Source: Juglans regia
Lineage: Eukaryota > Streptophyta > Magnoliopsida > Fagales > Juglandaceae
Length of the DNA stretch: 64,000 nt
Direction: 5' to 3'
Assembly: GCF_001411555.2 (NCBI RefSeq)
Contig: NC_049916.1
Location: 2,976,001 to 3,040,000, forward strand
Below are positions 12,304 through 23,429 of the stretch, piece after piece. The translations under genes and the position numbers were made by a program. Position 1 is the stretch's first letter. Every line of letters begins with the position of its first letter. The notes beneath the pieces are model-generated. The model ran no database searches. It saw only the letters and a list, made by a program, of their open reading frames with translations, and was not told the DNA's origin.

Positions 12304-12320
12304 ATGTGTGTGTGTGTTAA

Positions 12321-13957
12321 AGGCTCTTTTGATCCGCCCCTAATTAGCTTCACTCCCAATTTTCAATTTCACCAACCTAAAACTTATCAAACTAAAAGTC
12401 AAATTTCACTTGTTTTCTAGTTATAAGCACGAGTACTATTATTCGAGCATGATTCACAATGGATTATTTATCCTATTTTATCCAATCATTTGAAATATAT
12501 CACTAAAATTTATTTTTTCTATTTTATATACTAATTTTTACAATATATCATACACCAGCTTATATTTTTTCTTTATTTCATTTAAATATTATACTTTTTA
12601 ATATTTTTTTATTCATTTAAAATATTTTATTTAACTACCAATGAATTTACAATATCTCTTCATATACATATCATACAATTATGTCCTATACACATAAAAT
12701 AAAGATTTATAAGCCAAATAAAAAATATAAATAAATTCAAAATATAAAATTAAAAAATGAGATTATAGTATGAGAATATTAAAAAAGTATATATTCTTAT
12801 TTCTTTTTATCTAGCACATTTGCAATATCTTTACATCTTTCAATATTTTTAATATTCCTTATTAATATGATTGTAATGTTCTATCCACGCTCTAAATGAT
12901 AAAAATAACCTAAATAAAAATCAGAAAATAAAAACAAAATGAGTGTATTAAGAATTTTTTTCACACACTTGGCTTCTTAAACATCGATGTAGGATGCCAT
13001 CATGCCACTATAGCAGGAAATAGTAAAAGAAAAATAGCAGAAAAAAATTTGAAATAAAGAAAGAGAGAAGGAGAGAGAAATAATGAATAAAAAAATTTTA
13101 GATAGATTAACAGTTCACTCTACATGTAGCGGGTTACTATAGCGAATTGTAATTTTAAATTTACTTTTATATAATCGGATGAAACTCATTTTTTAAACAA
13201 TTTTTCAAATAATTTATATTTCTTGTATAATACATAAGCCATCGAGAATGCTCTTAATTCACGTGGGCATATACTAGGAAGGTAATAAGTCAACCCTTTT
13301 GTTTTGTTTTTGTTTTTTCCACATGAACCCTAACATGAGTGTGCTCTTTCTTTTTTATGCCATCACTTACTTATAGTCTCATTTTCATATTTTTTAGAAC
13401 TATTTTTTTTTTCTTAGGAAGGTGAATCGAGGAGATCAACATCTAAGCGTATCCCCCCCAAAATTACTATGCACACGCCTCACTAGAAGACTTGTGGTGT
13501 CCAGTCGATCAGGCCAATTACCAATTACCTCAATTTTCGTTAACATATATAAGAGTAGTATTGCTAGTACTTATCATACATTTTCTCAATATCCTCTTAT
13601 CATCCTATGATATATGTAGCATTAGATGATTATAGACTATTTATTATGTTTTAACTGTGAACTTATCATTTAATATCACATTATAGAATGATGAAAAAAA
13701 TAATGATGAATAGATTTTTTCCGTATATAATAGACCACATCCACCTCATCGGAAGACTTTTAATTGGTGTCCATCTTCACTGAAATGGCCAACCAAACTT
13801 CCTTTGTTGCATGCATGCATGCTAGGTAGGCGGATATGCGTACCACGTGCATGGTCTCCATGAACGATTGTCTCCGCCTTCAAATCAAAGCCTTAATGAG
13901 AGAAGAGTTCAAGTACTATGATAGTTTCGATATGATTTATTAAAATTAGGTGCAATC
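12321..13957. other. AT-rich intergenic DNA
   Basis: No coding region recognised. A CACGTG motif near 13,850 lies about 100 bp before the TPS relic and may be a remnant of its flank. Confidence 0.5.
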
Positions 13958-15040
13958 GATGGCCTTCAAGAATCTCAATTGCAGTACCTAGTGTCACAAA
14001 TCCAATGACTGAAGAAGCCAGCTTGGACTGCTTGGAAGAGTACCCGAACATAATCCGCTGGTCTTCAATGATCATACGGCTTGCAGATGATCTTGGGACC
14101 TCTAAGGTATGAAAAGTACCACACTATATATCTTAATTATGAGTTTATTTAATGGCTTTGAATTCTTCACACTAAAATATACACATGCAGACTTCATGAT
14201 CAGTCTTTGGCCGCCGCAAAAGACTTGATTTCTTGGAGTTGATCAGGTGGGCTCCTCCAAATATTTTGTATTTCCTAAAATAACAACTAATTTGGCTGAT
14301 TCGTGGCCGCCTCCAAAGACTTGCTTTTTCTAAAAGAACAAAAGAGTTCACTTATGTCGTCTTAATTAATTGCCAGCCATTAATTTGCATCGTGCAAATT
14401 GTCCAATCTGATCTAAAGACATGCAAATTGCAAGTACAGCTTAAGTCATCTTTTCTGTTCTTTTAGATCATCGACTATATGTCCACCTCATGATCGATCT
14501 CCATGAACTTAATATTTCATGCATGGTTTCTTCCTTTTTTTTCAACTACTTTGGAGCCAACATGGATTATCTAGATGAGTTATATCGGCCCCTAGCTAGC
14601 TTTATAAAAATCTTGTTTTCTTGCTTATATATATGTAAACATTGTAACTCTCTCTCTCTCTCTCTCTATCTCTCATATAATATGTTTTATAATACAGGAC
14701 GAGTTAAAGAGAGGTGATGTTTCTAAATCAATATTCCATTAATGTTACATGAATGCATGAGACTAGCTGGCGCTAGTGAAGAAGATGCTCGTGAATACAT
14801 AAGCTCTTTGATTAGTGCAACATGGAAGAAGATGAATTAAGAACGAATTTAAAACTCCCCTGGCCTTCTCTAAAATGTACCTTGAAATCGTTATGAATCT
14901 CGCGAGAATATAATTGGCCCATTAATGCACATGCCAATTACATGGAGATGGGCATGGGGTTCAGGAAGACCGAGACACTAAGGACCGCGTATTATCTTTA
15001 CTTATCCATCCCATTCCTCTAAATAGAGATCAACACATGA
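13958..15040 (+). pseudogene. Terpene synthase relic (exons 6 and 7 only)
   Basis: Exon 6 remnant about 13958-14106 matches the end of TPS exon 6 (ECLEGYP-like, [14 protein letters not shown]) with an internal deletion and an intact donor GTATGA. The exon 7 remnant 14698-15040 starts after ACAG with DELKRGDV and keeps scattered similarity (DAREYI-like, SATWKKMN) but has several in-frame stops and frameshifts, for example TAA after SIFH. Upstream exons 1-5 are not present. It is a clearly older duplicate than copies A and C and lies between them on the same strand. Confidence 0.88.
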
Positions 15041-17229
15041 GGGATGTAACCATGATTTATTTTAAGGAGACCAAAGTACGAACGAAGAGAAAATGGAGTA
15101 GGATTTCTTATCACAAAGGCTGAGGGGCCGGCAGGTCCTCTTGATTGTTAATTACCCTTTCAGTTAATTAAATGAACTGTGGGCTATAAAAACAAATAAG
15201 TTTGAGTTTGGCTAAGTCTAGCTAATTTAAAAGTAGCCAAGCCTTGGTTCGATTCGTTTATTAAACATGAACATGATTGTAATTAACGTATAAATATATA
15301 GAGGTAAGTTCAAAATGATTGATTCATCTATATTATATATATATATATATATATAAATATATTTATGATGTTTGTTATTTGGTGTTATTTGTTCTAGCTT
15401 GGTTTTCCATTAAATTAAACCACATTAATCTCGATCTATATATACATGATGTTTGTGGGGCTACTTATAAACAATTTATAATTTTTTTTTTCTTAATCTA
15501 ATTACCCTTTTCAGTTAATTATGTTATAAAAATAGGATTGATCCACGTTATAACTTACCTCGAAATCAAAAAAATAGTATTCGAGTCAACATGATTAATA
15601 CTACTTTTTGAGTTAACTGTGTAATTTGTGTTACTCGATTTGCAGGACATGCAATGGTTCCACCGCTTGCCAAGTACTCTAATTTAATTTGATAGGAAAT
15701 CATAGTTTGTTTCACAAGTTTACATCGAAAAAATTAAATTTTAATTATTTATATTAAACCAAGTCAGTTTGTGGATTTACTTTTATGTGAGATCTCTTTA
15801 TAGCTAAAGTATTTCTCATATATATAATAATATTTATTGATTTTCTGTAATAATATTCAACAAAAATTTATATATATATATATATTTATATATATAAAAA
15901 CTTCAAAATCATGGCGCTCCTATGGTCATATTGGCCAGTCACCCCAGCCCCCTTTAAATCAACATGATTATAATTAACATATAAGTAGAGGTAATTAGTC
16001 AAATGTGATTGATTCAATGAATAAGAGATCAGAACATCTAAATTCGGCATGCGCGGCCACTTGTTCAACCTCTTGTTTGAGGTCAAAGCTTTGGTTCTGC
16101 ATGCCTGATCTTTAGGGATATGGTCCATCATATTTATATGTAAATAATTAATTACAATTTTATGTTCTTTGATATATATATAATATAGTAATTAGAAGTA
16201 TTAATTATTCATATTATATACTATATATATATGATGATCGTATAATAATTATACTCAAAGTATGAATAAGTACTAATACTTGTAATTAGTATATTAATAT
16301 AAAATAATTATAATTTATAAATTGATGATCATTCGAGTGATTTTTTAAACAAATTAATAAGGTTGATCAGCGCACAAGCAGGTGATCATCACTTGTCAAA
16401 CAATTGAAAATGAGTAATCTTTTATAAACATGTTTAGATAGTAATACTTCTAACCAATTAGCTAGAGATATTTTTGTACGTGAAAACTATATATATAGTA
16501 CGTTACTGCATGGTTGAGCCTAGGGCTGTGCAGAAAACCTTAGGACCCATAGAAGGGAATGAAAAAACGTATAACTGTGTGTGTGTTTTTTATCTCTTGA
16601 GTAATATTGATATACACACAATACATTTTCACAACATATTTTGCAACAATATTATAAGATGAGAGTATTTTTATAAAATGATGTTATTTTTATAAGTGAT
16701 AGGGATATCCTGCGTACTGTCTGACAAAATAAAATTATGAGACATGTTATCTTTTTTTAATTATTTATGTAAATTAATTGATTGTGGTTTTTAATTTGTG
16801 TATTTTTCTTTCCGAAAAACAAGCCATGGGCGCCAATGTTTAGAAGAGATTTTGTCTGCGGGAAGAAGAGTTTTTTTAGGCTGAAAAATCTTTTAATATT
16901 CAAAACATGCTTGGATTGAAAAAAAAAAAAAAAAACCTTCAAGAAACTAGATTTTTGTTTAAATATCAAAACCTAATTTAATTTAATAGATAAATTTTAT
17001 TTGTATAATATATAATTTTTTACCATTAATTAGTAGAAATAAATATAAATAAAAAGAAATTTTATATCATCATCTCTATATCGTACACCACACTTAATTT
17101 TTTAGTTTTTTCTTAATAAATATGTGGTATATGGACGATGAGTATAAGAATTCTTTTAATTTATAAGCAGAAATAAAACAAAATAAAAAATAAAGTGTAA
17201 TGTGTAATGTGTGGCATGTAACTGTGTAA
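15041..17229. other. AT-rich intergenic DNA
   Basis: Contains short TA repeats (15330-15360, 15868-15895) and two similar short segments containing AACATGATTGTAATTAA (about 15267 and 15961). No gene is seen. Confidence 0.5.
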
Positions 17230-17355
17230 GGATAATGATCGTAGATCAAGAGCTGATCATAAATAAAGAAAAACCCTCCAAGTTATGTTATTACTAGCAA
17301 TCTTATTCCGCTGTGGATAATGATCATAGATCAAGAGCTGATCATAAATAAGACG
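17230..17355. repeat. 85-bp-spaced direct repeat upstream of TPS copy C
   Basis: GGATAATGATCRTAGATCAA followed by GAGCTGATCATAAATAA occurs at 17230 and 17315. Within the second unit ATGATCA and TGATCAT form an inverted pair. Confidence 0.8.
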
Positions 17356-17476
17356 TCTGGTGGAAGAAATGCTTGCATGTATGCGTGGAATAGCCGAGTT
17401 TTGAATAATGCAATTTACTATACGTACATTAAAATAAGAGTGTATAAAGATAGGGATCAATTTTTCTTTTTCTTAA

Positions 17477-17729
17477 TATTATAAAGTCAGCTGCCTGCAG
17501 ATCTTCCCAGCTTCCACTTGGCTTTGCCTCGATCCGCTGCATGGGGGCTACTGGCTTTGACATTGATAATTAGTTGTTAGGAACGTGGTAGGACCAGACA
17601 CTATTATAAAGCCAGCTGCCTGCAGATCTTCCCAGCTTCCTCTTGGCTTTGCCTCGATCTACTGCATGGGGGCTACTCATGGCTTTGACATTGATAATTA
17701 GTTGTAAGGAACGTGGTAGGACCAGACAC
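17477..17729. repeat. 125-bp tandem duplication upstream of TPS copy C
   Basis: Two adjacent units starting TATTATAAAG at 17477 and 17602, differing at a handful of positions and a 3-base indel. They lie 375-625 bp before the start codon, so they sit in the probable promoter. Confidence 0.93.
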
Positions 17730-18011
17730 ACGAGGATGGGGCTGCATGCCTGCAGTCTGCGCTAGGAAGCAAGCCAAGAGCACATGATAAGATTCAAATA
17801 TGTACCAACGAGCATGTCATTTCATCATGTAGTTTGTCAACCTTGGGGGATATTATAAAATTCGAGTATGTACCATCTAGCACATAAAATTTGCCTAAAT
17901 TAGAATGTGCCATGACTTTTGAGTTGAGAGGTTCTTACTAATCTTAGCCAGCCAACTAGACCCCCTTAGGCCTTAGGCCTTAGCCTCCCTTGTCTACTTG
18001 ATAACGCAATT

Positions 18012-18019
18012 CTATATAA
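18012..18019 (+). promoter_or_regulatory. TATA box of TPS copy C
   Basis: CTATATAA lies 83 bp upstream of the ATG at 18102. Given usual spacing, transcription would start near 18045, giving a leader of about 55-60 nt. Confidence 0.6.
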
Positions 18020-18101
18020 CTGCATGCATGCATGCTCCATACTCACCCATTCAATCGAAAAACCAAGCTAATTGACTAATAAAGGCCAGCAATACTTCTC
18101 A

Positions 18102-20953
18102 ATGTCTCTCCAAATTCTTGATTCAGTCCGAACTTGCAATCCAACTAGAGGATTGCTCCCATCTAAAAATCCCATCTCACCTATACCATCAGGAGCTGGC
18201 AATGTTTCTGATCATCATCCTTTACAAAGCACGACAATCCTAAACAACTCAAGCACCGACTCCATTACTGTTCGACGTTCAGCAGATTACCGACCTACCA
18301 TTTGGTCCTATGATTATATTCAATCACTGAGAAGTGAATATGTATGTGGTACATGCACTTTGTACTTGTGTTTAATTCTTATTGCTGGTTTTAGTAGCAG
18401 TAGTACTAGTAGTACCACTGTTTGTAATTGTTGTTAGATTTAGTACTGGCGTGATTAATAATGTGAAAATTGAATTTCTAGGGGGAGTCATGCACAAAAC
18501 AAGTAATTGAGAAGCTGAAGGAAGAAGTGAGGATGATGTTTAAGGAAGGTGTTGATCCTTTGAAGAAATTGGAGCTGATTGATGTCTTGCAAAGGCTTGG
18601 ATTATCTTACCACTTCGAGGACGAAATAAAGAGCATTTTGGAAAGTATATACAATACTACTCATGGTGGTGGTGATATGCGCAAGGAGAGTTTATATGCC
18701 ACATCTCTTGGGTTTAGACTGCTAAGACAAAATGGATATAATGTGCCTCAAGGTAAACGACCAAACAAAAAATTAATAAATGTGGGATCAGTCATAATCC
18801 ATTCTTTATAGCTAAAACTTGTGAGCTTTGTTAATTGCAGAGATTTTCAATAGTTTCAAGGATGAAAAGGGAAGTTTTTTGACACGCCTTTGTGACGACA
18901 TTGAGGGAATGTTGGGTTTGTATGAAGCCTCGTTCCTTTTAATAGATGGTGAAGGTATCTTGGAAGAAGCAAGAGATTTTTCAATCAAGCATCTTACAGG
19001 CTACTTGGAGAAAAGCAAAGACCAAAATCTTTCTGCCATGGTGAGCCATGCTCTAGAGCTTCCACTCCATTGGAGGATGCTAAGGTTGGAAACAAGGTGG
19101 TATATTGATGTATATAGGAGCAAAGAAGGCATGAACCCTCTCTTGCTAAAGCTTGCAGAACTGGATTTCAACGTGGTACAAGCAGCCCATCAAGAAGATC
19201 TAAAACAAGCATCAAGGTAAAAAAAGCATGTACTTTTTCATTCAAAAGGTTCTAAAAAAAAACACTCTGTTATTACTCTAAAACCTATAATCCCTTATTT
19301 GATTCTCATTAAGGTGGTGGAAGAGTACTGGGTTGGAAGAGACGTTGACCTTTGCGAGGGATAGGCTGATGGAGAATTTCTTCTGGACAGTGGGAGTAAT
19401 ATTTCAGCCTAATTTTGGATATTGTAGGAGAATGTTGACAAAGCTCATCACACTGATGACAATAATAGATGATGTTTATGATGTATATGGTTCTTTGGAA
19501 GAACTGGAGCTCTTCACAGATGCCATTGAGAGGTATGCACTAAATGGCAATACACAGTTAGTGCTAACTATTATATATAAGGCCATGATCTTTGACACAA
19601 GAAGTACTTATATATTCTGTTTGCTTTCCAGATGGGATACCAATGCAATGGATCGACTCCCATATTACATGAAGATATGTTTCCTTACTCTCCACAACGC
19701 CGTCAACGAAATGGCTTTCGACGTGCTAAAGGAACAAGGATTCCACATCATTCGTTACCTTAAGAAAGTGGTATTGAATTGGCTTCTATACTCTTGACTA
19801 TTAATATATGTAGTTCAAACTCTTTTCTTTCTTATAAATTGGTCATGTTTTTAATATATATATATACTGATCACTCACTCTTTTGATCTTCATTGCTTGC
19901 TCAATTATAAATGTTTTCAGATGGTAGATTTGTGTAGATCTTTTATGTTGGAAGCTAAGTGGTTCTACACCGGATATAAACCAAGCTTTCAAGAATACAT
20001 AGAGAATGCATGGATCTCAATTGCAGCACCAGTTGTATTGGTGCATGCATATTTTCTTGTCACGAATCCAATAACTACAGAAGCTTTGGAGTGCTTGGAA
20101 GGGTACCCAGATATAATCCGTTGGTCATCTCTGTTAGTAAGGCTTACTGATGATCTTGGAACCTCTAAGGTACGTATGCTGGCTGTAAATTGCATCATCT
20201 GCATGCATCCAATACATTACACCAAAATATACACTACATCTAATGCCCTGATCTCCGGCCTAGCTGTTTGAAAACAAGCTGATCATTTGCGGTCAGCTCC
20301 AAAGACTTCTATATCTTCCAAATTGCATTATTGAAGGGAAAAAAAAAACAGCCGACTTAGTTATTGTGAACCCCACACGAACGTACAGCTTTAAAAAAAA
20401 GTTATTAGAACTACATGATGATGTGTTTATGATCTATCATTATCATTAGAATTAAATAATTTAATTTAGTCATTAAAAGAAAGGTTGTTCCATATTCTAG
20501 ATTATGTTATTTCTAGTCATATATGCTAACGTGGCATATAGTTGTCGTATCTGTCTAATTAAGTAGTAGACAAATGAAGTCACTGATTAAGTAGTAGACG
20601 GAACGTAACATTCTTATCATGTGTATTTTGAAACACAGGATGAGCTAAAAAGAGGCGATGTTCCTAAATCAATCCAATGTTATATGAACGAAACCGGTGT
20701 TGATGTTGATGAAGATGATGCTCGTGAATACATAAGATCTTTGATTAGTGCGACGTGGAAGAAGATGAATAAAGAACAACTGATCTTAACTTCTCCCTTA
20801 TCAAAAATATATGTTGAAAGCGCTATAAACCTTGCAAGAATGGCCCAATGCACATACCAGCATGGAGATGGACATGGCGTTCAAGATGGTGACACTAAGG
20901 ATCGTATTTTGTCATTACTTGTTCGTCCCATTCCTATAGATAAAGATCATTAA
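18102..20953 (+). CDS. Monoterpene synthase copy C (TPS-b type), complete
   Basis: Seven exons with consistent phases: 18102-18341, 18482-18752, 18841-19216, 19314-19532, 19632-19770, 19921-20169, 20639-20953; 602 codons, the usual plastid TPS length. ATG 18102 is the first in-frame ATG. The N-terminus is rich in Ser/Thr and lacks early acidic residues, fitting a plastid transit peptide ahead of the RRx8W motif ([11 protein letters not shown], about residue 59), which marks monoterpene synthases. Later come RDR (exon 4), DDVYD for Mg-diphosphate binding, and DDLGTSKDE, the NSE/DTE motif split across the exon 6/7 junction. All catalytic motifs are intact. The family ionises geranyl diphosphate and releases acyclic or cyclic monoterpenes; the product cannot be predicted here. 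It sits in a tandem cluster with copy A and a relic, and converges on the PP4R2 gene. Confidence 0.95.
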
Positions 20954-21173
20954 TATGATTAATAATTGTTATGAGTGGAATATTTTAAGCTAAAAGGACT
21001 CGGGTAGGGACCGTGGGGCCCCTAGTCACTCTTTAAATAATTAGTTGTTTTATCATTATGAAAGTCTTTGGATGTAAGTTACTTGAAAATAAAAATAAAT
21101 AAAAGGAGTCGTCACCCTTTATAAGTTTTCATGATGTTATAATTTCAAGTGGGTTAAATTTGTGGACATTCTA

Positions 21174-21323
21174 GCCGTGTCGTTTGGATAATGAGTTGAA
21201 ATAAAATGAGTTAAGATTAAAGTTAAAAATTAAATAAAATATTATTATAATATTATTATTATTTTGATAATTGATAAAGTTATAATGATGAGATGAAACA
21301 TTTTTACTATCCAAACGGAACCG
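21174..21323. mobile_element. MITE copy (GAGATGAG family), decayed
   Basis: Ends resemble GTTTGGATAATGAG and CTATCCAAACGGAACC with the family's A/T-rich core (AAAGTTATAATGATGAGATG). It lies just past the point where copies A and C diverge. Confidence 0.7.
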
Positions 21324-22174
21324 AATGATGAAAAAAGAACAAGGAGATGAAAAAGGGATGATTAGTCCCAAAATCACATAGGTTATGAAAGTGAAATAAG
21401 AATCTTTTATATGCACCAAATAAATTAAAATTTCCATTTTATGGTTGAATTTATCAGAAACTTTCATCAAACGCATTCCCATCAAAATGACTTATAATTC
21501 GTTTTTATAATATCATCATCATAGTCTCAAATAGACCTTCAAAATGGACAACATTCTCTTAATCAAACGTTCTGTTGTGATTTATCTGCTGAATTGGATC
21601 GGAGCATTGAATTGAGAATAATTTACACTACAAATAAGAGAAAATGACAACCATATACCTTGACAGCCATATACCACTTCACTAAAAAAAAATTCAATTT
21701 TACATAACTACCCTTCGTTTGAGATAAAATTGTAAATTTACCATTTTTCATTGTATGCTTTGCCATTTTTAGATTTTGAGACCCCAACTTGCAAAGTGAA
21801 TATTTGAGACCGCAATTTTCACGATGCGACAGATCTTAATGGCTAAATGTCTGAATAAAAAATCACATAACATATGACACTTAGAGTCGTGGAATTAATT
21901 AAAGACGAAGATCAGCAGCATCGCTATTTACCAAAAGCCCAGACCATGATACATGGGGCCGACAACTAGAAGACCTGTGGATCAATAGCTCAGGAAAACT
22001 TTGGCATTTAATTGACGGAAAGTAATCCCCTAAGAATCAGAATAAGCTCGGCCGACCACAGTCCACCTCAAATTCAGGAACCTAAGCAGCGCTACTGAAT
22101 CAGAAAAACATATGGAGCCATGAGCTCCGTAGAAACTCTGGCATTCAATAAAGCAAAAGAAATCCCCCTATAGG
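21324..22174. other. Intergenic DNA between TPS copy C and PP4R2
   Basis: The two genes converge here. No further gene seen. The 3' untranslated region of PP4R2 should lie in the right part. Confidence 0.6.
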
Positions 22175-23395
22175 CTAAGAATTAGCAGTTGCTTCGGATG
22201 CAGTTACTTCGGATTTTGCTTCTGCCTCTCCAACTATTTCTTCAAAGGCTACCATGTCAATGGTCATTTCATCATCTATATCAGCCTCTTCTACATCTGT
22301 CATTACTTCATCCTTGTCTCCTCCCACTACAGGTTCAGCCCCATTTTGCGCTGAATCGGTATGACCCTCGGATTCCTCGCTTGCTTTCTCTGGCTCATCT
22401 GGCTTTTGCATTGTTGATTGTGGATACCGATCAGTAGAGATGGTCATCATAGATGTCACCAACAAGTTCTGCAAACACGCCAAGATAAAATATGGTTGTA
22501 ATAATAAGCATAAAAAATAGTCCTAATTTATTAATTAAAAAAAAAACAAACAAACTATATTGAACAAGAAGTATTTGTTGAATGCTAAAATCTCAATGTG
22601 GAAATACATTAAGCTTTATGGTTAGGAACAACTGTAAGCGGTGAAAATGTCAAGAGTCAAGCACCTCCAACTGTGTGGAGTACCCATGCCAAACATAACA
22701 AACAAAAAAAAAAAATAATAAACAAATTTGACCGAGATATATTTAATGCACTTAGATGTGACAAATCAGCCAAGTCCCAGGATCCCAAGATCTGGTGATT
22801 CGATGAATCTAGCACAGAGATACACCCAAACCCAAAAAACTTAGGACACATAATGTAGCATCACCCATCCAAAAGTCCAATTAGAAAGTAGACAAAACCA
22901 GAACAACGAACTAGCAGCCAGCAGGACCTTGAGAGCTTGTATGTGTTGATTAATCATCCCATAAATGAGTTCATTACCCAGTGCTAACACGTAAGTGGGA
23001 TCCTGGAGCAGGAGGCTTGGATGTGGTCCTACTCTTGAGTCTTCAACACTCTTATTGCATTGAATTCCCACTCTCAAGACTGGAAGCCATGCACTTGTGC
23101 TCGACAACCCAAAAAGAAAGGGCATGATGTTAGCGAGACTATGAGTAGCATACCTTCTCTAGTGCCAAAGCGAGCTTTGAGAGACTTGGATAAATACTCT
23201 TCCCTTCCAATAGAATCTGTCCAATGCAAATAAAAATATAAAATAAGATACACGGAGAGAAAACTAAATATGTAGCAGCTATGAGATAAAATTAATGTGC
23301 TCTACCCAGCAAAGAACATGTCAGAAACTACTTAAAGATGTCCATTTATCCCTATCTTCCCAGCACCAAAGATATCCACCATTTTGTTCTCTTCC

Positions 23396-23429
<34 letters not shown>

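Noticed and set aside
22189..22437. Plus-strand Leu-rich frame opposite the PP4R2 last exon
   Set aside because: Antisense shadow of the acidic C-terminal exon, whose coding reading is supported by homology and splice phase.
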